From a virus, in the IMG/VR virus record IMGVR_UViG_3300023116_000216, positions 1 to 30,174 of that record: a stretch of DNA of 30,174 bases, one strand, 5' to 3'. The notes beneath the pieces were generated by a model. That model was not told where the DNA came from. It saw only the letters and a list, made by a program, of their open reading frames with translations, and searched no databases. Below are positions 13,603-23,103 of the stretch, piece by piece. The stretch's first letter is position 1. Every line of letters begins with the position of its first letter. The position numbers and the translations under genes are program-made.

Positions 13603-16600
13603 GCTTTAATTCCTCTACTTCTTCTTTTAGCTCTTTTATCGCTTCAATTAATAATGGAACAAGTTTTTCGTAGCGAACTGCAAGCATATCATTCTCTCGT
13701 CTTGCTACAGCTTCCGGAGCGACTTTCAATACTTCTTGTGCGATTACACCGATGTCGTGCATTCCTTCATAGGGAGATACGTGATTCCAATCAAACTCAT
13801 ATCCTCCTAGTTGAGTTACTTTTTCAAGTGAGTTAGAGATAGGAGTGACATTGTCTTTATATCTTTTATCTGAGGTAAAAAATGCTGTAATATCTCCTGT
13901 CGCAGTTATATCGCCAGTGACTGCTAGTCCTGACTTAAGGGTTGTTGCTCCATCTACATTAAGGGTAAGATCTATATCTACATCATCTTTAAAATTTACA
14001 TCGCCAACGACTCCGGGAGAGCTTCCATTAAAAAAGACTGCATCGCCACCAGCACTATTACGTAGATATAGTGCGTAACTTCCTGAATTAAGTGTTTGTG
14101 CATATACTCCAACTCCATTTTCCGAAGTTCCATTTACGCCCGCGTTACCTGATGTTGATACTGTTCCTCTACTGTTAAATCCAACAACTCCTGAACTTAC
14201 AGTAGAATTTGTTCCTAGGATTCCCTGTCTGCCGCTTGTTGTTGATTCTCCGAGTATACAAGCGTCTTGTGATGCGGATACAGAAGAAACAACTCCTGTT
14301 GATTTTAGCTGGCCATCAGTATCAATATCTCCGCCAAAGAAAACGGTTCCAGAAGTATTAATATTAAATCCTAAAGTACCTCCGGAATATCCTCGTAATC
14401 CTGCATTATCTATAACTACTCCCGATGTAGGATTGGCTCCAGCCACAGCTATAGTACTTGTCTGTATAGTCCTTTTATAATCACTGCTTGAGTCTAAAGC
14501 GTTAAAGGCTCTACTGGCTCCTGTAAGCTCATTTGCGTCAGCTTTAAAGAAAGTCGAACCATCTGCTATATCATCCAAGTCTCCAACAGCATTAGCTAAA
14601 TTACCTGCTTGTTCATACTCTACCCAAGCAGAACCGCTCCATCTGTATAATTTATTATTATCATCTGTATCGAGCCAGAAATCTCCAACGCCATCAGCAG
14701 TAGGGGCAGTTGCCTGAACAAAAGAAACTATTTTACCATCTGCTGTTGTTTGAGCAGCATCAGCAGCGTCAATGGCATTAAGAGCGTCAATATGTGCTCT
14801 GCCAATTAAGTCTGCTGCTGCTGCTACCCAAGAACTTCCATCCCATCTATAAAGCATAGAATAAGTATAAGGAACAGCTGGGGGAGCTGGAGAGCCTGAA
14901 ATATCTATCCATATATCTCCAGTAATTCTGCCAGATGTAGATGGTTGGGTAGTTTGTACAAAAATTTGCATAGTTCCCAAAGCTTCTGCAGCATCTAGCA
15001 GGGCTTGGCCAATATCTTGGTCTTGTATATTTACCCAGGCTAAGGGGGAGCCTTGATAACGGTATATTTTAAATCCATCGTCTGAGTCAAACCATATATC
15101 GCCTTCTACTTCTCCTTGGCCGCTAGGTGGAGAAGTTTGGAAAAAAGTTTCCCCGGAAGTTCCTTGTTTAGATTTACTAAATGTTTGTTTTTGATCTCCT
15201 GTTACAAGATTTTCTATATTCAAAGTATAGACAATATTTGCTGTATCTGAGCCCGCACTCATATTACTATGATCGCCAATAGTAAATTTATTTGCGGTTA
15301 CATTGGTAGTGCCTGCAGTAATATTTGAAGCGCTTACACTTACAGAAAATTCTCCGGCTGTTGGAGTGCCTGTTACACTATTAAGCTCTGTTGCTCCTTT
15401 AAATACTTCTATGTCCGTTCCAGAGCCTAGATAACTGGAGACATTCCCAGCGGCATCCGAAGTAAAAGAATGTGCTGCATTTGTAAGTACAACAGTATAG
15501 CCATCAATACCATCAGCGCCATCTACGCCTTCTGCTACTGCAAAAATAGAAACTGAATCTGAAGCCTCTACAACTTCCGGAGAAGTATTTTCTGCTACTT
15601 CTACTGAAACTACTACAGGATTACTTCCGAAAAATCCAGCATTCCAATCTGCAAGAGTTGCAGGAACTTGTCCTGAAATAAAATTATCCGTTATCCACTC
15701 TGGAGAGCCTGCGGCTCCATTAATTTTGAACCTATATATTGGATTCGTAAATCCAGAGGGAGTAGCAGTGGCAGTAATAGTGGGCGGACTTGTTCCATTA
15801 CTAATGTATACAGTATCTGGAGAGGTACTCGTATCGTATACTACTGAATAATCATCTGCTTCAAGTCGAACAACCTTACCGCTCGTTCCAGCTACTCCTT
15901 GTTTTCCTACTGTAAATGTTTGTTTTTGAGTACCACTAGATGTGCCCTCTATATCAAAAGTGTAAGTGATTTCAGCAGTATCACCAGTCATTCCAGAGTG
16001 ATCAGAAAAAGTTATGGCGCCGCCAGGAGAAACTGCTGCTCCATTTGTAGAAGATGCAGCTATATTTGTAGCTGATGCAGTTATTTTATACTCTCCCGCA
16101 GTAGGAGTTCCCGTAGTAATACCCTCTAGTTCTACAGCTCCCTTAAATACTTCGAAAGTAGTTCCTGAGCCAGTATAGCTTGTAACTGTGCCGTCCGTCT
16201 GTGCTGGAAATACATGAGCAGAGTTTGTGTTAATTACTGTGTAGCCATCTATGCCATCGTTACCGTCAACTCCATCTGCTACTGCGAAGATAGATACGGA
16301 GTCTGTTGCTTTCACTTCCTTTATAGGCGTATCTTCTGCTACTTCTACTGAAACTACTACAGGGTTGCTTCCAAAAAATCCAGTATTCCAATCTGCAAGA
16401 GTTGCAGGTACTGGGCCTGAAATAAAATTATCCGTTACCCATTCTGGAGAGCCGGCAGGAAACTCAGCTCCATTAACTTTAAATCTATAGACAGGGTTTG
16501 TAAAACCAGTTTGAGTTGCAGTAATAGTAATAGTAGGAGGACTTGTTCCATTACTAATATAGATAGTATCTGGAGAGGTGCTCGTATCATATACTACTGA

Positions 16601-19600
16601 GTAATCATCTGACTCGAGTCGAACTGTTCTTGTTGCTAATTCCTCTGGCTTAATAGTAAGTTCCATTGGATAGAAGCGCAAAGAAGGACTAATTGAAGAG
16701 TCATTTCGTACATACCCAAATATACAGTCGTTATTTATATCAACATTAAACTGAGGTTTTTCGTAAGCAGCTCCCGATATAGCTGTATCGCTATTAATTA
16801 GATTTACGAGTAGCTCAGTATCACTATTAATTTGTGTAACAGTTGCAACAGTAGAGCCTGCTTTTATATAGCCGCCTACTGCAAAATCTGTAGTAAAAGA
16901 AGTACCAGAACCAGTTATAGTACTCGAACTCGCAGGAACTGATATAGTTCCAGATCCTGCACTCCAGTAAGTACTCGGTGCGCCGCCTCCCGATCCTGTA
17001 TCATATAAATACCAAATATTGTTTGTGGTATCATTATAATATTTTACCAGCCGAAGAGGGTCAGATGTATTACTAGCATCGAAGTAAATAAAATGAGAAT
17101 TGTTTCTTCGTTCAACGTCGGACCCCATCGCAGAAAAGTCTTGAGAGGGTACACCAGAAACATCCTGAATATACGTGTCAGAAGCTCCTGAGGTGAACTC
17201 GTATTGTTTAGCGGGGTTTCCTTTCGTCGTGAAGACATATGTATTGGCCTCAAATTGTAAATCGGTTCCTTCAATATCAATATCTTGACTAGAAGTGGCT
17301 CCTATAGGCACGCCGAAAAGTCGAGAAACTACTGTTTCTTTTTCGACTCCTACACCAAAAGTAACAGATGCAGCTCTTGACCGATTTCCGTTAGTTGCAA
17401 CTGTCTGTACAGATACAGTATAAGTTCCAAGAGGTAAGTTAAATCCTGTAACTGTCGTGGTATCTCTGGATACAAGATAGAAAGGTTGAAATTTGGGCCC
17501 AAAAGTATGAGTTATACGATATCCGCCGATAAAACCATAATCAGGGGCATCCCAACTAAGTGTTCCATCGTTGGCGACTGTTCCATTATCGAGATTCTCA
17601 AGTATCATCTTGAGATTCTTTGGCGGTGGAATACTGTCATCTATACCAAGCGGAGGATTTACTGGGTCAGTTACACTAAGAACAAAATCATCATCAATAC
17701 TGTCAAATTTTTCATTATAGTGTTCTACAGCTGTAATAGAGTATTCATTCTTTGAATCTTCTGTAATTGACAGAATCTTATAAGACTTTGCAGAGCCGAG
17801 AACTGGAAGACCCTCACTATTAGTCTCTCGTAGTGCCCACACGTTCTGTGCCTGCGGAGCCGCAGTAAAAGGAGAACTTACAGTAAGTGCATTTACAGTT
17901 CCTGCGCCAGTAGATACTGGTTGACTTTCAACTCGCGTATACTCGCTCCAAGTAACCTGCACGTCATCACCGCTATCATCAGTAAGATTACTTGCAGCAC
18001 TTTCAGTAGTAATTCCAGGTATTAAATCTCCTCTGGTATACACGGCGCTGCTAATAGTTGCAGTATCTTGGTTAAGAAATGCGCCTGGAGAAGTAATCAG
18101 TACATTGAGTTCATAAGTAGAGCCAACATTCAGCTCCACAGAACTATCCAGAGGTACTTGAGTCGTGCTAAGAGTTCCTGTAGAAGATATTCTTCCGCTG
18201 TAACGAACATCGCCAGGATGTCTATCTGCATCCTGTACCTGTATAATATCTCCAGGCATAAGAAAAGCTGCATTTATCGCAGTCTTAAATGATACAATCT
18301 CAGTTTGATTTATAGCAGTCCACAGCTTCCATCGACCATATCGAAGCGCTTGGCCCTCAGAAGTTGCACCGAAAGCTACAGCATTTTCCGAAATGATTTT
18401 TGAAGTCTTAATGATATTTTCGCGGTCTTCAACTATCAGAGCTTCCTGCCGATAGTCGGAGGATGGATTGTTCCATGTTACAATAACTTGGTTTGACCGA
18501 GTTCTATTCCCTGTGCCTTCATAGGCGAAAGTACCATCAATAACATTTCCTTTAGAAAAATTGTATATCGGGTCTCCCGCTCTGTCGGAAACAGCGTAAA
18601 TCTGTCCATCAAGCCAATAGAGCATACCTCTAAAAATCGTCGCCAGATCTTTGAGAACTTTGTAAGCATCGGTAGCCTTAGTCAAATATACATTTGAAGT
18701 AAATCGAGGCTCTTGACCTCCATTGCCGTCAGGCACTAATTCATCGCAGTATTTTGCAATTCGATACAGAGCGAACTTATCAATATCAGTCTCTTGAATC
18801 CAATTTCCTAGACCGTAGCGATTATTAACCACCATGTCGTAGAAAACCCACGCTGGATTATTTGTATATTCTTTCTCGGATTTGAAAGCACCCGACCATG
18901 TTCCTGAGTATGATGCGACTCCTGTGGAGGACTTTTCTCGAGTTGTGTAAGTATCTGGAACAAGTACCTTCATGCCTCGGCAGAGATAAGTTCTTTTTGG
19001 ATTATTCGAGAAATCTCTTGTAGAAAATCGTGTGTGTGCGTATGCTGTGTAAGGCCAAGTAAGTGGCTCTGAAATCACTGCTGTAAGTTGAGTAATTGTT
19101 GCAGCACTGGTTCCTTCATAGCCGTCTACATTGGGGCCGTTCGTGCCATAGTTTGCTGCTGCATCAATATTTGATTCTCTTGTAACACGAATCTTAAAGT
19201 TTGTAAACGTACCAAATTTATTAAGGTCTATAGTCTCTAAAAAGCTAATTGGAGAAGTGTGTGTTCCTCCGTGAAAAACCTCCAAATTATAGGGCTGATA
19301 TGCTCCGAAAGAAGAACCTGCCGCATCAGTAGCAAGTGCAACCTCTATCTTGTAAAAAGCTTGTCCAGGTAGAGTCGCTCCTTTATCAGATCTATTATAA
19401 AGTGCAGGATAATTAAAAAGAATTTTTACTAAGTCTGTCTGAGTATACTTATCAACAGTTCCTCCAGAGTAAAAATCGCTTCCAGCATATTCATATACTT
19501 GAGTTCCTGTGTCACCTGGCCCTACAATTGCATTACTAACAGAAGTAGTTACAGCAGCAGCACTGGAAAGGGAACTATCTTTTGAAATAATTGGGGCTTG

Positions 19601-21118
19601 TCCCAAAGTTCCTGTTCGAAATTGAGGAGTTGTATTTTTATACTTGCTTGTAGCAGTAGTACCAGAATCTATAGAGTTTCCAGAAATATTTCCTTTAAAA
19701 GTACCTGTGAGAGTGGAAGCAGAAGCGAGTGTAAATGTTCCGGTTGAATAACTTGCAACTTCATGAGCAACATCAACTCTTACAGAATAGGTCGCAGTAA
19801 AATCGGTTATTCTATTTATAAATCCTTCTGTAGCTATTCTAACAGAGGAAGCGCTCGTTCTAGATTCAATAGGTCCGGAAGCTACGACCTGTCCTTCAGA
19901 ATCAATAAGACTTACTATTGTGTAAGATTCTCCTCTACCTGCTACAGAGTCTCCCGATCCTATTGTATAGCTAGTATCAAATATAGATGTTACAGTATTT
20001 ACTGTAAGCCTGCTTTTATTTGGCCAGCCGGATGTTATTGCTACACTGCTAGTAGTGCCTGTTTCGCCGCCTACCGCTGTAAGGTATCTTTTTTCTGTGA
20101 AGTCACCAAAATCTAAATTGGAAGGAACATTTGCTGAAGTTACTGTAGTGGTTCCATTAAAAGTAAAGTCTGCTGAAGTTGCACTTGCATACACAGGACT
20201 ATCAGAAGCATCTGCTAATGGCTTATCATCAAAATATACAGACGAAGTGCCGTTTACAAGTCCGTAAATTGGCCCCTCTGAAATAATGTCGACTGCTGTA
20301 ATATACTGAGCATTTGATTTTACATTATTAAATTCAGAAGCGGAGTCAATATCGACGCCCTGTCCAGGATCATTAATATTCTCTAACCCACCCGAAGAAT
20401 CACTAGACGGAACATTTGCATCGTATGCCTCGTTTTCGGCTGCGTCAGTTATATTTCCCTCTGCATCTACCCAAGCATTAACAGCCGCTATGTCAGAACC
20501 AGACTTATAATCGTCTTGATCAATATTGAGAGAGACAGGCATTCCAGGTACGCGAAGTTCGCCGTAAAGAACAGGTACTGGGTCACCTTCGGAAACGTTT
20601 CTTTGTCCACCATTAAAAAGGTAGCTTTCTTCTGGGTCTGAGTCCACAGAGGGGTCAGGGGCCATAAGCTGCTGAATACCAGTTAATGCTAAGTTAGTCG
20701 CAATACCTGCGGCTACTAGACCATAGGTACTTAGTGTCTGGGCTCCAGCGGCCGTAGTGTTGAAGAAAAAGGCGTTTAATGCACCCGAGCCTCCTGCAGA
20801 CACTACTAATAGAGCTGCAACAGCAACTGCAGCTAGTATTTTTCCACCACCAGATTTTGAACCTCCGATGACAGGAGTAATGATAATATCACCTTCTCGA
20901 AAAGGCAACAGACATTCACGAGGATCTTCAAGCATTCGTCCCTGTATCTCTACAGAGAATCCTATATCTTGTTCATGAGCTTCAATTAAATATTTTCTAA
21001 AATCAGGATAGTTTGCCTGAATACAACGGAACGCTTCTGCAACGCTATCGCCACAGAAGTCCAGTACTGGAGTAATCTCTTTGCCTAAGTGTCCGTCTAA
21101 AAATATTTTACGGTTCAT
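13583..21118 (-). CDS. J: Central tail tip fibre: I-J fusion with S74 intramolecular chaperone
   Basis: At 2511 residues this is about twice the length of lambda gpJ. Residues 1-85 look like the beta-grasp start of lambda gpI. Residues 90-150 are a Gly/Ala hydrophobic segment, followed by SYLFNGGQRNVSEGDPVPVLYGE as in gpI. The J part begins near 270 (ITAVDIISEGPIYGLVNG) and keeps J landmarks: YLCRGMKVLVPDTY, YSGTWSGAF, NNRYGLGNWI, YCDELVPDGNGG, PGDIIQVQDADRHPG. An FN3-like domain (about 1164-1257) follows, then a 251-residue module present twice (1499-1749 and 1750-1989), three GDIW...YRW modules (about 1991-2170), glycine-rich triple-helix-like sequence, and a C-terminal S74 chaperone (from about 2413) with the Ser2416/Lys2421 pair in SDKRYK. 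It would form the trimeric fibre that contacts the host receptor. Confidence 0.93.
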   Translation of the reverse strand: MNRKIFLDGHLGKEITPVLDFCGDSVAEAFRCIQANYPDFRKYLIEAHEQDIGFSVEIQGRMLEDPRECLLPFREGDIIITPVIGGSKSGGGKILAAVAVAALLVVSAGGSGALNAFFFNTTAAGAQTLSTYGLVAAGIATNLALTGIQQLMAPDPSVDSDPEESYLFNGGQRNVSEGDPVPVLYGELRVPGMPVSLNIDQDDYKSGSDIAAVNAWVDAEGNITDAAENEAYDANVPSSDSSGGLENINDPGQGVDIDSASEFNNVKSNAQYITAVDIISEGPIYGLVNGTSSVYFDDKPLADASDSPVYASATSADFTFNGTTTVTSANVPSNLDFGDFTEKRYLTAVGGETGTTSSVAITSGWPNKSRLTVNTVTSIFDTSYTIGSGDSVAGRGESYTIVSLIDSEGQVVASGPIESRTSASSVRIATEGFINRITDFTATYSVRVDVAHEVASYSTGTFTLASASTLTGTFKGNISGNSIDSGTTATSKYKNTTPQFRTGTLGQAPIISKDSSLSSAAAVTTSVSNAIVGPGDTGTQVYEYAGSDFYSGGTVDKYTQTDLVKILFNYPALYNRSDKGATLPGQAFYKIEVALATDAAGSSFGAYQPYNLEVFHGGTHTSPISFLETIDLNKFGTFTNFKIRVTRESNIDAAANYGTNGPNVDGYEGTSAATITQLTAVISEPLTWPYTAYAHTRFSTRDFSNNPKRTYLCRGMKVLVPDTYTTREKSSTGVASYSGTWSGAFKSEKEYTNNPAWVFYDMVVNNRYGLGNWIQETDIDKFALYRIAKYCDELVPDGNGGQEPRFTSNVYLTKATDAYKVLKDLATIFRGMLYWLDGQIYAVSDRAGDPIYNFSKGNVIDGTFAYEGTGNRTRSNQVIVTWNNPSSDYRQEALIVEDRENIIKTSKIISENAVAFGATSEGQALRYGRWKLWTAINQTEIVSFKTAINAAFLMPGDIIQVQDADRHPGDVRYSGRISSTGTLSTTQVPLDSSVELNVGSTYELNVLITSPGAFLNQDTATISSAVYTRGDLIPGITTESAASNLTDDSGDDVQVTWSEYTRVESQPVSTGAGTVNALTVSSPFTAAPQAQNVWALRETNSEGLPVLGSAKSYKILSITEDSKNEYSITAVEHYNEKFDSIDDDFVLSVTDPVNPPLGIDDSIPPPKNLKMILENLDNGTVANDGTLSWDAPDYGFIGGYRITHTFGPKFQPFYLVSRDTTTVTGFNLPLGTYTVSVQTVATNGNRSRAASVTFGVGVEKETVVSRLFGVPIGATSSQDIDIEGTDLQFEANTYVFTTKGNPAKQYEFTSGASDTYIQDVSGVPSQDFSAMGSDVERRNNSHFIYFDASNTSDPLRLVKYYNDTTNNIWYLYDTGSGGGAPSTYWSAGSGTISVPASSSTITGSGTSFTTDFAVGGYIKAGSTVATVTQINSDTELLVNLINSDTAISGAAYEKPQFNVDINNDCIFGYVRNDSSISPSLRFYPMELTIKPEELATRTVRLESDDYSVVYDTSTSPDTIYISNGTSPPTITITATQTGFTNPVYRFKVNGAEFPAGSPEWVTDNFISGPVPATLADWNTGFFGSNPVVVSVEVAEDTPIKEVKATDSVSIFAVADGVDGNDGIDGYTVINTNSAHVFPAQTDGTVTSYTGSGTTFEVFKGAVELEGITTGTPTAGEYKITASATNIAASSTNGAAVSPGGAITFSDHSGMTGDTAEITYTFDIEGTSSGTQKQTFTVGKQGVAGTSGKVVRLEADDYSVVYDTSTSPDTVYISNGTSPPTITATATPSGFTNPIYRFKINGAAGSPEWITDNFISGQVPATLADWNAGFFGSNPVVVSVEVAENTSPEVVEASDSVSIFAVAEGVDGADGIDGYTVVLTNAAHSFTSDAAGNVSSYLGSGTDIEVFKGATELNSVTGTPTAGEFSVSVSASNITAGTTNVTANKFTIGDHSNMSAGSDTANIVYTLNIENLVTGDQKQTFSKSKQGTSGETFFQTSPPSGQGEVEGDIWFDSDDGFKIYRYQGSPLAWVNIQDQDIGQALLDAAEALGTMQIFVQTTQPSTSGRITGDIWIDISGSPAPPAVPYTYSMLYRWDGSSWVAAAADLIGRAHIDALNAIDAADAAQTTADGKIVSFVQATAPTADGVGDFWLDTDDNNKLYRWSGSAWVEYEQAGNLANAVGDLDDIADGSTFFKADANELTGASRAFNALDSSSDYKRTIQTSTIAVAGANPTSGVVIDNAGLRGYSGGTLGFNINTSGTVFFGGDIDTDGQLKSTGVVSSVSASQDACILGESTTSGRQGILGTNSTVSSGVVGFNSRGTVSTSGNAGVNGTSENGVGVYAQTLNSGSYALYLRNSAGGDAVFFNGSSPGVVGDVNFKDDVDIDLTLNVDGATTLKSGLAVTGDITATGDITAFFTSDKRYKDNVTPISNSLEKVTQLGGYEFDWNHVSPYEGMHDIGVIAQEVLKVAPEAVARRENDMLAVRYEKLVPLLIEAIKELKEEVEELKRGSAND
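15152..15871 (-). repeat. Copy 2 of the tandem duplication inside the central fibre gene
   Basis: This copy is about 240 codons long. It lacks a few residues present in copy 1 (for example EFPAGSPEW in copy 1 is AGSPEW here). It ends at KSKQGTSG, matching GKQGVAGTSG of copy 1. The first ~110 residues are much better conserved between copies than the rest. Confidence 0.88.
15872..16624 (-). repeat. Copy 1 of a 251-codon tandem duplication inside the central fibre gene
   Basis: This copy starts at VRLESDDYSVVYDTSTSPDT and ends at the next VRLEADDYSVVYDTSTSPDT, 753 bases later. The two copies share long near-identical stretches, such as YISNGTSPPTIT, VPATLADWN, GFFGSNPVVVSVEVAE and DSVSIFAVA, followed by a more diverged second half. 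Confidence 0.9.
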
Positions 21119-21800
21119 ATCTGTAAATTCCGGTTAAGTACTTTATCCATAAAGGGTATAAACTTTCTCTGCAAGATAGTCGATTTACTGCATGATGAAA
21201 CATCACATCATCACCAATAAAAACTCCGCAGTGATTAGGAACATCTGCTCCCATTGTAAAAATTAGTAAGTCTTGTGGCTGTGGGTCATCTTCTACTTTT
21301 CTAAAGCCCCACTCAGCTATATGCTCGTCTGTAAAATAATTGTGCCCTTTTTCCCACCAATCATCGAGATATGGGGCACGTTCTCTCAAATCTATATTAA
21401 AGTAATGCTTGTAGTAATCTCTTGCTGCCTCTAGGCAGTCTGTGACACCGAACTCATACTCTCTGCCTATAAGAGGATTCAGTACCTCTTCAGGCTCCAC
21501 AATATTTAAGTCCATACCAGGATAAGAAAATATCCAGTATGGTATTCCTAGTATGTTACAATGTTTGATATCATTGCTACTAGGATCAGAAGATCCGCCA
21601 GGATGGTTATGAACAATAGCGAATATGTCAGCTCTTTTTCTAATTTCATTATACTGCTTTGGGTCAAGTATGAAGTCTTCGTAGTCTTCGGCAAGATTGT
21701 CACAAGGAAACCACTCTTTCTTTCCTTTTACTATTCCAATTATGCCACACGCTTCTTTTGGATACCACTTGTCAAAGTGCTCCTGTATCTCTTCGATCAT
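21108..21800 (-). CDS. K: Tail tip assembly protein K: JAMM/Mov34 and NlpC/P60 domains
   Basis: This 230-residue protein has the two-domain layout of lambda gpK. Residues about 1-105 form a JAMM metalloprotease-like domain: Glu16 (KEACGII), then HNHPGGSSDPSSND with His64, His66, Ser74 and Asp77, which fits the H-x-H-x7-S-x2-D zinc motif exactly. Residues about 115-230 form an NlpC/P60 domain with Cys122 (VTDCLEAARDYY), His190 (PNHCGVFIG) and a third His near 202-203 (MFHHAV). The gene lies between L and the I/J fusion; it overlaps L by ATGA and the fusion start by 11 bases. Possible roles are processing of a tail protein or local peptidoglycan cleavage. All catalytic residues appear intact. 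Confidence 0.92.
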   Translation of the reverse strand: MIEEIQEHFDKWYPKEACGIIGIVKGKKEWFPCDNLAEDYEDFILDPKQYNEIRKRADIFAIVHNHPGGSSDPSSNDIKHCNILGIPYWIFSYPGMDLNIVEPEEVLNPLIGREYEFGVTDCLEAARDYYKHYFNIDLRERAPYLDDWWEKGHNYFTDEHIAEWGFRKVEDDPQPQDLLIFTMGADVPNHCGVFIGDDVMFHHAVNRLSCRESLYPLWIKYLTGIYRYEP

Positions 21801-22723
21801 CTAAACTTCCTGCTGCCTGGGAATGCTCCAAAAGGCAAGGGTTCGGTTGTCATATGTCTTTGTGCGCCGCCATCTACATCGGCATTTCCATTTATGTCTG
21901 GTCGAAACTGAAATCTTGCTTTACAAGAAGAAAGTTTCTTACCGCAGACATCTCCACGAACCCAAAAGCGAGAGTCTGGGTCTGGAGTATTTCCTGTTCC
22001 TGCGCGTACACACTTCCATACAGTGTTATCATATTCTACATAGTCGTCTACAGCATAAGCTGTAGCTGCGGAATATACTGTGTAAGTTTCGTAAGGAATT
22101 GTGAGTGTATCACCAGAAGGAATAATTGGCACATCCCCATCTGTAAAATATGCTTTATAATCGGTACCGTCTATATTAATCTGGCTGTTTACTCTCCAGG
22201 TACATCCACCGACATCTGACCTATCGTATCCCTGATATACCCAAGAGCAGTATTTTCCAACTACAGTTCTACCTGGAATTGTGATACCTGTAACATCAAA
22301 GGGTGCAGCGAGTTCAAAAGATACGGAGACAGCGGTTTCTGCTGAGATTCTGTCTATATAGTAAATCTTTTTGGGAAACTCGACAGTTGGGCTTGTAGAG
22401 AGATGCTGCTCAAGAGTGCTACGAACAGTAACTTTTGTACCAATAAGGTCTTTGTTTTGAAGCCCGCCAAGAGAATCTGACCAAGTAGAAAGTACATTCG
22501 CTACAGTCATCTCGGGGCGGTTGATAGCTCCGTCAGCATTTATCTCAAGGCCAGTAACTTCAATTGGAAATGCTGAGTAAGTATTTCCATCAAACACAAG
22601 ATCTGCAAGAGTCTCGTCGACTCCTGGGTGCAGATATATGGTTCCTCCTGAGAGTTCAATTTCATAGAAGTATAGTATTCCACCTATCTCATGAAGTTGA
22701 ACTACATCTATTAAATCTGTCAT
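21797..22723 (-). CDS. L: Minor tail protein L (probable Fe-S, with inserted carbohydrate-binding-like module)
   Basis: This 308-residue protein matches lambda gpL in position, length class and C-terminal cysteines. Lambda L binds an iron-sulfur cluster through four cysteines; the likely equivalents here are Cys159 (GKYCSWVY), Cys174 (VGGCTWR), Cys260 and Cys267 (VCGKKLSSCKARF). Residues 1-155 carry the N-terminal minor tail domain (IEVTGLEINADGAINRPEMT). Between the two cysteine pairs, about residues 213-258, lies a segment like CBM5/12 modules (YSAATAYAVDDYVEYDNTVW, then PDSRFWVRG) containing a fifth cysteine, Cys238. Both ends overlap neighbours as ATGA. Family assignment is firm; the binding module is an inference from pattern. 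Confidence 0.88.
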   Translation of the reverse strand: MTDLIDVVQLHEIGGILYFYEIELSGGTIYLHPGVDETLADLVFDGNTYSAFPIEVTGLEINADGAINRPEMTVANVLSTWSDSLGGLQNKDLIGTKVTVRSTLEQHLSTSPTVEFPKKIYYIDRISAETAVSVSFELAAPFDVTGITIPGRTVVGKYCSWVYQGYDRSDVGGCTWRVNSQINIDGTDYKAYFTDGDVPIIPSGDTLTIPYETYTVYSAATAYAVDDYVEYDNTVWKCVRAGTGNTPDPDSRFWVRGDVCGKKLSSCKARFQFRPDINGNADVDGGAQRHMTTEPLPFGAFPGSRKFR

Positions 22724-23103
22724 GCTTCGTAAACTCTTCTAAAGGTTGCTGTAACTGTATGGCAGTCGTTCTGAGTATAGACCATATTCCAGGTCTCGCA
22801 TACTACTTTGAGCGTTCTTTCGGGAGGTGACTCATTCGTATCACTAATTGTATAATTAAAGGAGGTTGCGCCACCGAGAGACTCGAAGTAGCCTACTATA
22901 TCATCCGCTTCGGCGGATGGCCGATTGACGAAGGATATGTTGAAAGTCTCAGCTACGCTATTTATGCCATCAATCGCTCTTTGTTCATATCCATCGCCAA
23001 AACGAGCAGTAAGAACTTTGGGATTACTTCTTTTAGCTAAAGAACGGTCTGGTTTTATATCCCTGCTTCCATATGGTGCTGAAGTTGTAAATCCGATCGC
23101 CAT
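22720..23103 (-). CDS. M: Minor tail protein M (lambda gpM family)
   Basis: This 127-residue protein joins the tube end to the tail tip, as lambda gpM does. The diagnostic family motif is present around residues 32-45: TARFGDGYEQRAIDGIN, which aligns with lambda VRFGDGYSQRAPAGLN. The rest follows the family pattern: a beta-rich middle (ETFNISFVNRP), a helix (ADDIVGYFESLGG), TSFNYTISD, and a closing pair VCETWNMVYTQ / HTVTATFRRVYEA. Start ATG 23103 overlaps the tape measure stop (TAATG), and its own stop overlaps the L start (ATGA), so translation of H, M and L is likely coupled. Confidence 0.9.
   Translation of the reverse strand: MAIGFTTSAPYGSRDIKPDRSLAKRSNPKVLTARFGDGYEQRAIDGINSVAETFNISFVNRPSAEADDIVGYFESLGGATSFNYTISDTNESPPERTLKVVCETWNMVYTQNDCHTVTATFRRVYEA

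Noticed and set aside
17486-20267. Several plus-strand open frames of 60-120 codons opposite the central fibre gene
   Set aside because: They are antisense shadows of a long, confidently assigned gene; no ribosome sites or recognisable products.
21745-21775. TTGACA-like -35 with CATAAT-like -10 upstream of K/J
   Set aside because: The spacing is about 25 bases, far from the 16-18 required.
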